Below, one piece after another: positions 1 through 9,262 of a stretch of 64,000 bases of DNA. This DNA comes from Geobacteraceae bacterium (GTDB taxonomy: Bacteria > Desulfobacterota > Desulfuromonadia > Geobacterales > Pseudopelobacteraceae). Numbering within the stretch: position 1 is the stretch's first letter; the number at the start of each line of letters is the position of its first letter. Both the position numbers and the translations under genes were made by a program. Under the pieces are notes generated by a model that was not told the DNA's origin, did no database searches, and saw nothing but the letters and a program-made list of their open reading frames with translations. Location of the stretch: positions 102,062-166,061 of the forward strand of contig JAAXTM010000005.1 of NCBI GenBank assembly GCA_013336525.1. Reading direction: 5' to 3'.

Positions 1-985
1 CGGCGGAGATGACGTCGTGGGCATCTGCCAGAGCCAGAGTTGAAAGATTGACGCTGTCGGTTCGCATATAGGTTATGAGACCGACCGTCCCCTCTTCCCC
101 GATATCAATACCTTCATACAGTTTCTGAGCAGTAGACATGGTTTTCTTGGCCGAGAAACCAAGCTTACGTGATGCCTCCTGCTGGAGAGTAGAAGTGGTG
201 AATGGCGGCGAAGGATTACGTTTTTTCTCGGTTTTGGTGACCTTGGCGACCTTGTAGCTGCCCGACTGCAGTGCCGCTTTCAGTGCGCTCGCGACCTCTT
301 CACCTGGGATATCGAACTTGCCGAGTTTTTTACCGCCAACTTCTACCAGACCGGCTTTGAACTCCTGTCCGGCAGCAACACCGAGACGGGCGGCAACAGT
401 CCAGTATTCCTGTTCGTTGAAGGCAAGTATTTCCTTCTCACGCTCACAAACCAGACGGAGCGCTACTGATTGGACACGTCCGGCGGAAAGCCCGTAGCGG
501 ATTTTTTTCCATAGAAACGGAGAGAGGTTGAAGCCGACCAGGTAGTCCAGAATCGAACGGGCCTGCTGGGCATCAACGAGATCAAGTGCGATGTCTCGGG
601 GGTTTTGAACAGCATGCAGAATCGCTTCTTTGGTGATTTCGTGGAACTCAACCCGCTGGATTTTGATTCCGGGGCTCTTTTTATCGAGGCCGAGCGCCGC
701 CAGCAGATGCCAGGATATAGCTTCCCCTTCACGGTCGGGGTCAGTTGCAAGCAACAGTCGATCCGCCCCCTTGAGAGCATCTTTTATTGCATCAAGATGT
801 TTTTTACTTTCAGGGAGGACATGATACTTCGGTTCAAAACCCTTCTCGATGTCCACCGACCCCTGTTTACTCGGGAGGGCCCGTACATGTCCAAACGAAG
901 CCAGGACTTTAAAGTCCGGGCCGAGGAATTTCTCTATTGTTTTCCCTTTTGCGGGGGATTCTACAATAACAAGGTTTTTCGACAT
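1..985 (-). CDS. topA: DNA topoisomerase I, N-terminal 328 residues (cut by window edge)
   Basis: Type IA topoisomerase that relaxes negative supercoils by cutting one strand through a tyrosine link. The reading frame is open from an ATG at 985 to base 1, so the C-terminal part lies outside the window. The toprim motif begins at residue 6 (VIVESPAKGKT), the metal-binding DPDREGE is at residues 82-88, and the active-site tyrosine is Tyr306 in TYMRTDS. AAGGA lies about 13 bases before the start, a long spacing. It follows dprA on the same strand, a common pairing (dprA-topA), with a 225-base gap that holds an inverted repeat. Identification is secure; the full length is unknown. Confidence 0.97.
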   Translation of the reverse strand, partial: MSKNLVIVESPAKGKTIEKFLGPDFKVLASFGHVRALPSKQGSVDIEKGFEPKYHVLPESKKHLDAIKDALKGADRLLLATDPDREGEAISWHLLAALGLDKKSPGIKIQRVEFHEITKEAILHAVQNPRDIALDLVDAQQARSILDYLVGFNLSPFLWKKIRYGLSAGRVQSVALRLVCEREKEILAFNEQEYWTVAARLGVAAGQEFKAGLVEVGGKKLGKFDIPGEEVASALKAALQSGSYKVAKVTKTEKKRNPSPPFTTSTLQQEASRKLGFSAKKTMSTAQKLYEGIDIGEEGTVGLITYMRTDSVNLSTLALADAHDVISA

Positions 986-1044
986 GATATCTATAGGTAT
1001 CCTTATAGTGGATTTCAAAAACATTAAAATTATACAAAATCATA

Positions 1045-1199
1045 AATAACACGGAGGCACGGAGTACACGGAGAAAGTCAAAAGAATAATTCAGGGGCAC
1101 AACAAAAGCGAGAATCTATGTTTTCCCATAAATTGGTTGCAGCTTTTCTCCGTGTCATCGCTTAGCAGCGCTTACTTTTGGCCGTTGCTCCGTGTTATT
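1045..1199. repeat. inverted repeat element between dprA and topA
   Basis: The left arm 1045-1076 carries tandem CACGGAG-type units. The right arm 1144-1199 carries the complementary CTCCGTGT units, split by about 32 bases. The ends AATAACACGGAG and CTCCGTGTTATT are complementary. The region has no credible ORF. It resembles short dispersed non-coding elements rather than a terminator, because no T-run follows. Identity as a dispersed repeat is inferred from this one copy. Confidence 0.5.
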
Positions 1200-1210
1200 C
1201 AAGTCATTTA

Positions 1211-2308
1211 TCACGCGACAGCGTAGTGCGTGCCGGGCAGCGGCGTAATCGCTCCCTTGAGTTCGAGGTGCAGTAACATAGAGGAAACCTCCCCGGCTGT
1301 CAATTCAGTTTGGGAGATGATGTCATCAATGTGTAACGGCGAGCGAGCCAGCAGCTCGTAAATTGCTGCCTCTTTAGGTGTCAGAGCAAAGGTGCGGGGT
1401 GGTGGCTGGAATAATGGAGCGTCGGCAGATGCAAGTGCGTACGCCGGGAGTTCCTCAAGAATATCCTCAACACAATCCACCAGCTTGGCCCCCTGTTTGA
1501 TCAGGCGGTTGCATCCGCGGCTGGTTGCGAAAGAGATATTTCCCGGCACGGCAAAAACATCACGCCCATGCTCCAGGGCATACTGAGCGGTAATAAGCGA
1601 ACCACTTTTCTCAGCGGCCTCAACGACCAAAACCCCGCTCGACAGTCCACTAATGATCCGGTTGCGGCGCGGGAAATTTTCTGCCAGCGGCATAGTCCCG
1701 AGCGGGAATTCAGAAACAAGGCACCCCTTACCTGCCATCTCTTCGAAGAGCGTGCGATTTTCGGGTGGATAAATCTTGTCAACACCGCATCCCAGCACAC
1801 CGATGCTCCTTCCTCCCGACTGGAGCGCACCCTTATGGGCAGCGGTATCAACACCGCGCGCCATCCCGGACACAACACAGACGCCATGGCTGGCGAGCGC
1901 CTCGGCCATCTTTCCCGTTGTCAGCAGGCCATAGGAAGTTGCCCGGCGCGAACCGACGATGGCAACTGAAAGCTCGCAGGAACGCAGCTCTCCTTTGACA
2001 TACAGAAAAGGTGGCGGATCTGGAATTTCAAACAGGGATTTGGGGTAGTCACCCGATAGATAGGTCACCAGGCGTGCAGCACTCGCCTCAAGCCGACGGC
2101 ACTCATCCTCCGCAAAACGCTTCCATTCGGCGTTTTTAAATCCCTCTATGATCGCAGGGGTCATTCCCCTGATGCCGGCAAGTGACGCAGCCGAAGCCTT
2201 CAAGGCGGTTTCTGGCGTATCAAACCTCTCCAGAAGCCGCCGAAAGGCAACATTACCTATCCCTGGAACCGCCTTAAGACCTATCCAGTAATAATTTTCC
2301 ATTTTCAT
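1211..2308 (-). CDS. dprA: DNA-processing protein DprA
   Basis: DprA/Smf binds single-stranded DNA and loads RecA during natural transformation. The 365-residue product has the family's N-terminal helix-hairpin-helix-like region (residues about 5-70), the Rossmann-like core with AIVGSRRATSYG, GVVSGMARGVD-type and GCGVDKIYPPEN motifs, FPRRNRIISGLS, and a C-terminal winged-helix region from about residue 300. Length is normal. It lies just downstream of a terminator that closes the LysM gene, so it probably has its own promoter or depends on read-through, and it is followed by topA. Presence of dprA alone does not show that the host is transformable. Confidence 0.96.
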   Translation of the reverse strand: MKMENYYWIGLKAVPGIGNVAFRRLLERFDTPETALKASAASLAGIRGMTPAIIEGFKNAEWKRFAEDECRRLEASAARLVTYLSGDYPKSLFEIPDPPPFLYVKGELRSCELSVAIVGSRRATSYGLLTTGKMAEALASHGVCVVSGMARGVDTAAHKGALQSGGRSIGVLGCGVDKIYPPENRTLFEEMAGKGCLVSEFPLGTMPLAENFPRRNRIISGLSSGVLVVEAAEKSGSLITAQYALEHGRDVFAVPGNISFATSRGCNRLIKQGAKLVDCVEDILEELPAYALASADAPLFQPPPRTFALTPKEAAIYELLARSPLHIDDIISQTELTAGEVSSMLLHLELKGAITPLPGTHYAVA

Positions 2309-2325
2309 ACCCAGTCAATACACGA

Positions 2326-2353
2326 TAAAAAAAACCGGCCCGAAGCCGGTTTT
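2326..2353 (-). terminator. Rho-independent terminator after the LysM gene
   Basis: Read on the minus strand, AAAACCGGC and GCCGGTTTT form a 9-bp stem around a short loop, followed by a run of eight T. It lies 17 bases beyond the LysM gene and just before dprA. Confidence 0.85.
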
Positions 2354-2369
2354 AAAAACAGATTTCAGT

Positions 2370-3410
2370 TTATTTGGTTTGGCTGACGATTCGGTCACCC
2401 TTGTAGATGGTGTCGATACTCTTGACAACCAATGCTGTGGCTGATTTTTTGCCGGTTTCAAGGATAACCAGTGCCCCGAGCAGCTCCTGAGGCAACCGAT
2501 CAATTCGCCCCTCGACATAACGCTGATCAATTGTCACATCCCGGACAATATAAAGCATGTTGCCGACCTCAGCTCCATGGCTTGCTCCGAGGTCGATATA
2601 AACAACATCTCCCGCCGCGATAATGCTGGCACCACTATAACTTTCGACGATATACCCTTTGAGATCATTTGAGGTATTCTTCAGGGATATTTCACGTCGA
2701 CGGTTCTCTTTGTAGGGGAGCAGATAAGCTCCGGGACTGATTTCCTTGGTTGACGTTGTAATAATCGCCCGGGAGGATTTTCGCTCCACATCAGTCAACT
2801 GAAGAGTCCCGAGAGGGATCATCTTATATCCCATTTCCTCATTATTCAGCGGATGATTCACCGATGCATCCTTGCGGAATATGGAAAATTTATCACCACC
2901 ACCGGCATTCAGAGCGGTGCCGATATCGGTGTACACAATATCATCAACACCCGTCACTACACGGCCATGCTGAGCTCCGATTACAAATCCGTAGGGCTTG
3001 AAACCCTTCTCCATCAAAAAACCCTCAGTACCAAAGAGCGTGTAGGTTTTCTCGGCGGCAACTTCCTGAAGCACTTCAGCAACTGCTGTAGCAGGGAGTG
3101 GGATGGGTGGAGTAGCTATCGGTGTCTGCACTATTATTTGTTCTGCTATCTGCTCCTTGGGGACAAGCTCGAGCCTGTCAGGAAAAATCCGTACTTTTTG
3201 CCCAGGGTAAATAAAATGTGGATTTGTTACCTGGCTGTTTTTAGACCACATATTCGGCCAATAATGCGGATCCTTTATGAAACGGTCTGAGAGTCCCCAG
3301 AGTGTATCACCCTGTTTGATGACATAAACGGTTGGTTCATCCTGGTCGGCGGCAAACACAACAGTTGGGATGACCAAAAGAGCCAACAGCAGTAGTAATC
3401 TGATTTTCAT
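2370..3410 (-). CDS. exported LysM-domain protein
   Basis: 346-residue protein with an N-terminal signal peptide (hydrophobic segment about residues 4-20, cleavage near VFAAD). A LysM peptidoglycan-binding domain follows at residues about 27-75 (VIKQGDTLWGLSDRF ... IYPGQKVRIFP). The rest, with repeated short beta-rich segments rich in GD/VY pairs, matches no catalytic family I can name. It probably binds the cell wall in the periplasm. It lies downstream of cpoB on the same strand with a 41-base gap, so the two may be co-transcribed. The transcript ends at the strong terminator at 2326-2353. Specific role unknown. Confidence 0.88.
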   Translation of the reverse strand: MKIRLLLLLALLVIPTVVFAADQDEPTVYVIKQGDTLWGLSDRFIKDPHYWPNMWSKNSQVTNPHFIYPGQKVRIFPDRLELVPKEQIAEQIIVQTPIATPPIPLPATAVAEVLQEVAAEKTYTLFGTEGFLMEKGFKPYGFVIGAQHGRVVTGVDDIVYTDIGTALNAGGGDKFSIFRKDASVNHPLNNEEMGYKMIPLGTLQLTDVERKSSRAIITTSTKEISPGAYLLPYKENRRREISLKNTSNDLKGYIVESYSGASIIAAGDVVYIDLGASHGAEVGNMLYIVRDVTIDQRYVEGRIDRLPQELLGALVILETGKKSATALVVKSIDTIYKGDRIVSQTK

Positions 3411-3451
3411 GCAGGTCTCCTTAATTGCCTTCTAGGAAGGACATATCTGGT

Positions 3452-4180
3452 TCAATTTGCGTTAAGACGCTCGCGTGCTTTTATTGCAGCAGGGCTGCTT
3501 GGATATGAAGTAATAATGCGCTCGAATATCCCCGTTGCCTTCTCTTTCTCTTTCATGGCAGACAACGTATAGCCGAGTTTCAAGAGTGCATCCGGGGTTT
3601 TAGAGCTTTTCGGGTAAACTTCCACTACCTTTGAAAAAGCCTCTTTTGCCTTGGGAAGGTCTGACAGAGTATAGTGACATTCACCTATCCAGTACACGGC
3701 GTTGGCAGCGTAGTCGCTCTGTGGATAATTTTTCAGAAACGATTCAAACGACTCGATGGCCGCTGGAAAATTGTTGGCACTATAGAGGCCGAATGACTTG
3801 ATATACTCCTCCGGGGGGCCTGACTCTTTGGTGACTTTAAGTGGTGAAGACGGATGAACGATCTCTACTTTGGGAGTTTGTGACTGCTGGGTGAGAATCG
3901 CAACTCTGGCTTTAAGCTCATCACCGGAAGCTCTCAAATCACGATGATCATCCCTCAGCCTCTTTATCTCACCGGATAGCGACTTAAGCTGGTCATCCTG
4001 AACCTGCAGCAAGCCGGCAAGTTCATTGTGACGTTGTTCAGTTTTTTTTGCAGACTGAATAATAAACTCTATTTTAGCTTCGGACTCTACCTGGCGCTTT
4101 ACCATCAGGTCATTGGCGGCACACCCCGAGATAAAAACAGAAAAAAGCAGAAATGGTACCAATCGGCTGCCTGATTGCAT
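3452..4180 (-). CDS. cpoB: Tol-Pal cell division coordinator CpoB/YbgF, lipoprotein form
   Basis: 242 residues. The signal sequence ends in the lipobox FISGC, so Cys20 would be lipidated and the protein held at a membrane facing the periplasm. A coiled coil follows (residues about 30-95), then TPR repeats from about residue 125 (YSANNFPAAIESFESFLKNYP, AVYWIGECHYTLSDLPKAKEAF). This is the CpoB/YbgF architecture: trimerising coiled coil plus TPR, linking peptidoglycan synthesis with the Tol-Pal machine. Canonical CpoB of Escherichia coli is soluble; a lipobox is a noticeable variation. tol and pal genes are not next to it here. A divergent promoter region separates it from the U32 gene. Confidence 0.85.
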   Translation of the reverse strand: MQSGSRLVPFLLFSVFISGCAANDLMVKRQVESEAKIEFIIQSAKKTEQRHNELAGLLQVQDDQLKSLSGEIKRLRDDHRDLRASGDELKARVAILTQQSQTPKVEIVHPSSPLKVTKESGPPEEYIKSFGLYSANNFPAAIESFESFLKNYPQSDYAANAVYWIGECHYTLSDLPKAKEAFSKVVEVYPKSSKTPDALLKLGYTLSAMKEKEKATGIFERIITSYPSSPAAIKARERLNAN

Positions 4181-4209
4181 AATACCCCCATTTAACGTAC
4201 GTTTTTCAT

Positions 4210-4238
4210 AATTAAAGCGATATAGTCACCTTTGTCAA
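4210..4238 (-). promoter_or_regulatory. sigma-70-type promoter for cpoB
   Basis: On the minus strand TTGACA (4238-4233) is followed after 16-17 bases by TTTAAT/TTAATT (4216-4210). This places the start about 20-25 bases before the cpoB ATG. Seen in sequence only. Confidence 0.55.
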
Positions 4239-4339
4239 GCGAAAGGTGCCTTTTAAGTTTTCTTGGAAGGTCGATTATGTTAGCATCACATCCCCGCTAA
4301 CCAGACTAACAGCCCAACACTTTTTATTGGAAATCCTCA

Positions 4340-5572
4340 ATGCATAGGCCCGAACTGCTGGCTCCGGCCGGTAACATGGAAAAACTTAAAATTGCAATAC
4401 ATTACGGAGCAGATGCCGTCTATCTTGGCGGCCAGGCCTTTGGACTGCGCAATAAGGCAGACAACTTTTCCATTGATGAGATGAAAGCGGCCCTTGATTT
4501 CTGCCGGACAAAGCATGTCAAAGCCTACCTGACGATCAACAGCTATCCGCGCAATGAATCACTCCCGGAGCTTGATGAGTATCTGGCGCAGATTGCCCCC
4601 CTCCCCTTCGACGCCTATATCGTCGCCGATCCGGGGGTCATAGATGCGGTGCGCCAGGTCTCCCCGGAACGCGAACTGCACCTCTCGACCCAGGCCAACA
4701 CGATCAACTGGCGTTCAGCCAGATTCTGGCAGCAGCAGGGTGTCCGCCGGATAAACCTTGCCCGCGAAATGAGCCTTGATAATATTCAAGAGACCGTGAC
4801 AAACGTCCCGGGGATGGAATTTGAGGCATTTGTACATGGGGCGCTCTGCATCTCCTATTCCGGGCGCTGTCTGATTTCCAGCATGCTGACCGGGCGGGAC
4901 GCCAATCAGGGTGAATGTACTCACCCCTGCCGCTGGAGCTATCACCTGGTCGAAGAATCGCGACCGGGTGAATATTTTCCGGTCGTGGAGGATGAAAACG
5001 GCACCTTTATCTTCAACTCCCGTGACCTCTGCCTGCTGGAGCATATTCCGGTTCTGGTCACAAGCGGGGTGCATGCACTCAAGATCGAAGGGCGCATGAA
5101 GGGGATTAACTACGTAGCTTCAGTGCTGCGAGTTTACCGTCAGGCGCTGGACGAGTACCTGGCCAATCCCGATAAGTGGCTCTGCCGCCCCGAATGGCTG
5201 GAGGAGTTGGCCAAACTGAGCCACCGCGGCTACACAACCGGCTTCCTGTTCGGGCAGCCACGCAACGTCGGACAGGAGTACGAGTCGGCCTACATCCGCA
5301 GTCACGATTTTGTCGGAGTCATTGATGAAGTGCTGGGTGACGGGACACTACTGATCAGCGTACGAAACAGGATCAAGGCCGGTGATCTGATCGAATTCAT
5401 CGGGCCTGGAATGCGAAACGACTCTGTAACCCTTCAGCATTTTCTGGTTTTTCCAGAGCGCGGTGCCGCCACTCCGTCAGAGGTTGCCAATCCCAACCAG
5501 AGAATACTTTTGACTGTGCCGTTTACAGTTGAAGCGGGCGATCTGCTGCGCCGCGAGAAGATTACCGGGTGA
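4340..5572 (+). CDS. trhP: peptidase U32 family protein, TrhP/YegQ type
   Basis: 410 residues, collinear with YegQ/TrhP, which prephenate-dependently hydroxylates uridine-34 of some tRNAs (established for E. coli and Bacillus homologues). Visible family marks are ELLAPAGNMEKL at the N-terminus, the U32 signature FVHGALCISYSGRC (residues about 170-183), the cysteines of GECTHPCRW, and KIEGRMKGINY. The C-terminal beta domain after residue about 330 is present. It starts at ATG 4340, divergent from cpoB. The 'peptidase' name is historical; tRNA modification is the more likely job, but other U32 paralogues (RlhA, UbiU/V) cannot be excluded without a tree. Confidence 0.82.
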   Translation: MHRPELLAPAGNMEKLKIAIHYGADAVYLGGQAFGLRNKADNFSIDEMKAALDFCRTKHVKAYLTINSYPRNESLPELDEYLAQIAPLPFDAYIVADPGVIDAVRQVSPERELHLSTQANTINWRSARFWQQQGVRRINLAREMSLDNIQETVTNVPGMEFEAFVHGALCISYSGRCLISSMLTGRDANQGECTHPCRWSYHLVEESRPGEYFPVVEDENGTFIFNSRDLCLLEHIPVLVTSGVHALKIEGRMKGINYVASVLRVYRQALDEYLANPDKWLCRPEWLEELAKLSHRGYTTGFLFGQPRNVGQEYESAYIRSHDFVGVIDEVLGDGTLLISVRNRIKAGDLIEFIGPGMRNDSVTLQHFLVFPERGAATPSEVANPNQRILLTVPFTVEAGDLLRREKITG

Positions 5573-5614
5573 AAAAGCCGGCTGAGCCGTCGGACGAAAC
5601 AAGGGGAGCATAAC

Positions 5615-8600
5615 ATGAATTTTTACTACAACCTCAAAGTCAGGGACAAGCTGGCTCTCGGTTATGCCGTGGTACTACTTTGCTGTTTTCTGGTAGGTTT
5701 TTTGGGTTTCAAGGGGATGTCAGAAGCCCAAAACAGGCTCAACAATGTGCAGCAACACATGATTCCTTCCATTAAAACAGTGGCAAAGATTGACAATACG
5801 ATAGAACAATACCGGCGCGTATATCTCCGTTATATGCTTGCAATCAGTCCACAACAGCGCAAAGAACTTGAAGCCAAACTTACCGCTGATGAACTCGCTA
5901 TCACAGATCTGTTGGAGCGGTCAAAGGCATTCCATACTATTCCAAAAGAGCGCGAACTTCTGGACAATCTGTCTGTAATTATCCAGGAGTTTTATGTTGC
6001 CACCAAAAAGATGCGCAGTGCCATAAGTTCCGGCATCAAATACGAGGCACTACAGGCCGAGCACCTGCGAATAAAAAAAATTTCCGACCAGCTGGAAAGC
6101 ACTCTCACACAACTTTCACAATTTAACGACAATGAAGTTAAAGAGCATTTTGAACAGAGTAATTTATCCTATTCAGAATTCCGCTTCTGGCTGGCCGCGC
6201 TGATCATTTTTTCCATCATCCTTGCTATCTCGATGCTTGTGCTGATTTCCCGCAGTATCGCCAACCCGCTGCGCCAGGTGCTTGAAGCTGTCCGTTCGCA
6301 GCAGGCGGGTGGGGAGGAAAAGGTCCGGCTGGCTGAAGCGATTGCCGGAGGCGATCTGAATCAGGAGGTAATAATTACCGAGCCATTCAAGATTGATAAT
6401 AATCTGAAGAGCCGGGATGAAACCGGGATGCTGTTGAAGGCTTTTGTCGGAATGAGCGAGGTACAACAGTCACTTGACCTGGCTTTTGCCGACATGACCA
6501 GCGCTCTGCGCCAAAACCGTGACCAAAAAGCAGTGCACGATTGGTTCAAAAGCGGCCAGAACGATCTCAACACCATTCTCAGGGGCGACAAACCCACTGC
6601 AAAGCTTGCGAATCAGGCACTTGCATTTCTGGCCGGATATCTTGGCGCTGGAGTCGGTGTTTTCTACGTTTTTGATGAGAAGGAAGCTGTGCTGCAAATG
6701 GCCGCAAGCTACGCGCTTGCACCTGGCAAACACCTGAACGAACGGATCGCCCTGGGCGAAGGGCTGGCAGGACAAGCGGCACTGGAAAAGAAGGTTATAA
6801 CCCTGCAAGAAGCGCCTCCAGACTATCTCAGTATCAGTTCAGGGCTGGGTGAATCCAGACCGGCGCATATTGTTGCCCTCCCCCTACTGCATAACAACAC
6901 TCTGGTTGGCCTTCTGGAACTGGGTTCGTTCACCACATTCAGTGACAACGATTTATCATTTCTGCAGCAGATAATGGAAGCACTTGCAATTACCCTAAGT
7001 GTAAACAAGTCGCACCAAAAACTTAACGATCTTCTGGAACATACGCAAGGACAGTCAGAAGAACTTCAGATGCAGCAGGAAGAACTGCAGCAGACCAACG
7101 AAGAGCTTGAAGAACGTGCCCAGCTGCTGGAGCAGCAGCGTGAACAGATCCGTGTCAAAAACCGCGCGTTGGAGGAGACCTGGGGCGAGCTGCAACTCAA
7201 GGCTAATGAGCTTGAACGGGTCAGCACCTATAAATCGGAGTTCCTGGCGAATATGTCGCATGAGCTGCGCACTCCTCTCAATAGCCTGATGATCCTGTCC
7301 AGCCTGTTGAAAGACAATCGGGAAGGAAACCTGACAGCCAAGCAGGTGGAATTTGCTGCCACCATTAACGGAGCCGGCCGGGATCTACTCAACCTGATCA
7401 ACGACATCCTGGATCTTTCCAAGATCGAATCAGGACACATGGAATTCCATTATGAGGATCTGAACCTGTCTGAAATCTGCGAGCAGATTGAAACCGTTTT
7501 TAATCCGATTGCCGGAGACAGGGGGATTGACTTCACAGTAACGGTTGACGATTCCTCGCCAAAAGCCTTTACTGCCGATAGCCAGAGAACCCAGCAAATT
7601 CTTAAGAACCTCCTTTCAAATGCCTGTAAATTCACATCAGAGGGTGCGGTTATTCTCCGAGTTTACACACCGGAACCTGGCGAGTGTCAGCTTGAGACAC
7701 CATCTATCGCCTTTGCCGTTTCCGACACCGGCATCGGCATTCCAACCGACAAACAGTCACTAATATTTAACGCTTTCCAACAGGCGGACGGCAGCACCAG
7801 CCGCACCTATGGCGGCACAGGACTGGGGCTTTCCATTTCACGCCAGCTTGCCCGTTCCATGGGTGGAGAAATCTCTTTAACCAGCGAAGAAGGCAAGGGA
7901 AGTACCTTCACTCTGTATCTGCCTATCATGGGAATCTGCGATCTCAATGCCGCAGCGGAAAAGCCGGATCTCCCCGCCAGTCCGGTTAAAACTGCCGCAG
8001 CTGGAACCAAAAGCAAATGGACTGACACACTCCCGGCTCCGCTACCTGATGACCGCCTGCAGATACCGGAAGGCGGCAAGAGCATTCTGGTCATTGAAGA
8101 TGACCTGACATTTGCCGGTATACTGCTAAGAATGGTTCGTGATCGAGGCTTTTCTGCACTTGTTGCTGCTGACGGAGAAAACGGCATCGCTATGGCCGAA
8201 CTTTATCGCCCAAGTGCTATCATTCTTGATGTCATGCTCCCGCATATCGACGGCTGGGGTGTCATGCGCAGCTTGAAAGATAACCCGGCAACCCGTCATA
8301 TACCGGTACATTTTGTCACCTGCCTGGAAGAACGTCAGAAAGCAATGAGCATGGGGGCCATAGGCTATGTAACAAAACCGGTTAGCAGAGAACTGCTGGA
8401 CAACGTTTTCAGCACCCTGGAGAGCACCATCAAAAAAACTATGAAAATGCTGCTTATTGTTGAGGATGACCCAGCGCAGGCACAGGCCATGGTGGCCCTT
8501 CTGGAAGAGAGGGAAGTGGCAATCCTTGTTGCTGAGAGTGGGGCTAAAGCTATCGAACTTCTTTCCCGCAGCCAATTCGACTGCATCGTACTTGATCTGG

Positions 8601-9262
8601 GATTGTCAGACATGAGCGCCTTCGAGCTGCTTGAGGAGCTCAAAAAGCTCGACCCTGAACGCCGTATTCCGGTTATTATCCACACCGGTCGCGAGCTGAC
8701 ACAGGAAGACGAAAAACGCCTTCATCACTATGCAGAGAGCATCATTATCAAAGGGGCAAAAAGCCCTGAACGGCTCCTGAATGAAGTGACGCTCTTCCTC
8801 CATCTGGTAGAAACGTCACTTCCCCCGGACAAACAGCGCATGATCCGGACAGCTCTGGACAAAGAGGCGATGCTGGCTGAAAAAAAGGTCCTGATTGTCG
8901 ATGACGACATGCGTAATATCTTTTCGCTCTCCAGTGCCCTGTCGGAAAAGGACATTATCATTTTTGAGGCAGATAATGGTCGTGAGGCGCTAAACCGACT
9001 GAATGAGTTCCCTGATATTGATCTTGTCCTGATGGATATCATGATGCCGGAAATGGATGGCTACGAAGCAATGCGCGCTATCAGAAAAGACCCCCGTTTC
9101 GTCTCACTGCCGATCATCGCACTGACCGCCAAGGCGATGAAGGGGGACCGCGAAGAATGCCTTAAAGCCGGTGCCAGCGATTACATTCCTAAACCGGTAG
9201 ATATGGAAAAACTTTTTTCCCTGCTGCGGGTCTGGCTGTATCAGGATGGGTGTCCACAATGA
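5615..9262 (+). CDS. membrane hybrid histidine kinase, HAMP-GAF-HisKA-HATPase-REC-REC-REC
   Basis: 1215 residues. Two membrane helices (about 11-33 and 190-212) flank a periplasmic helical sensor domain. HAMP (about 213-290), GAF (about 330-470) and a long coiled coil follow. The HisKA phospho-acceptor is His549 in MSHELRTPLNS. The ATPase domain (about 655-770) shows DTGIGIP and GTGLGLSI. Three receiver domains have predicted phospho-aspartates Asp872 (LDVMLP), Asp994 (LDLGLS) and Asp1141 (MDIMMPEMDGY). It starts after AAGGGGAG, nine bases before the ATG. It overlaps the next gene by ATGA and opens a six-gene sensory operon. It carries no DNA-binding domain, so output must go through partners or the extra receivers. 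Signal unknown. Confidence 0.93.
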   Translation: MNFYYNLKVRDKLALGYAVVLLCCFLVGFLGFKGMSEAQNRLNNVQQHMIPSIKTVAKIDNTIEQYRRVYLRYMLAISPQQRKELEAKLTADELAITDLLERSKAFHTIPKERELLDNLSVIIQEFYVATKKMRSAISSGIKYEALQAEHLRIKKISDQLESTLTQLSQFNDNEVKEHFEQSNLSYSEFRFWLAALIIFSIILAISMLVLISRSIANPLRQVLEAVRSQQAGGEEKVRLAEAIAGGDLNQEVIITEPFKIDNNLKSRDETGMLLKAFVGMSEVQQSLDLAFADMTSALRQNRDQKAVHDWFKSGQNDLNTILRGDKPTAKLANQALAFLAGYLGAGVGVFYVFDEKEAVLQMAASYALAPGKHLNERIALGEGLAGQAALEKKVITLQEAPPDYLSISSGLGESRPAHIVALPLLHNNTLVGLLELGSFTTFSDNDLSFLQQIMEALAITLSVNKSHQKLNDLLEHTQGQSEELQMQQEELQQTNEELEERAQLLEQQREQIRVKNRALEETWGELQLKANELERVSTYKSEFLANMSHELRTPLNSLMILSSLLKDNREGNLTAKQVEFAATINGAGRDLLNLINDILDLSKIESGHMEFHYEDLNLSEICEQIETVFNPIAGDRGIDFTVTVDDSSPKAFTADSQRTQQILKNLLSNACKFTSEGAVILRVYTPEPGECQLETPSIAFAVSDTGIGIPTDKQSLIFNAFQQADGSTSRTYGGTGLGLSISRQLARSMGGEISLTSEEGKGSTFTLYLPIMGICDLNAAAEKPDLPASPVKTAAAGTKSKWTDTLPAPLPDDRLQIPEGGKSILVIEDDLTFAGILLRMVRDRGFSALVAADGENGIAMAELYRPSAIILDVMLPHIDGWGVMRSLKDNPATRHIPVHFVTCLEERQKAMSMGAIGYVTKPVSRELLDNVFSTLESTIKKTMKMLLIVEDDPAQAQAMVALLEEREVAILVAESGAKAIELLSRSQFDCIVLDLGLSDMSAFELLEELKKLDPERRIPVIIHTGRELTQEDEKRLHHYAESIIIKGAKSPERLLNEVTLFLHLVETSLPPDKQRMIRTALDKEAMLAEKKVLIVDDDMRNIFSLSSALSEKDIIIFEADNGREALNRLNEFPDIDLVLMDIMMPEMDGYEAMRAIRKDPRFVSLPIIALTAKAMKGDREECLKAGASDYIPKPVDMEKLFSLLRVWLYQDGCPQ

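Noticed and set aside
605..1027. 140-codon plus-strand frame near the left edge
   Set aside because: It lies opposite topA, whose toprim motifs and active-site tyrosine are unmistakable.
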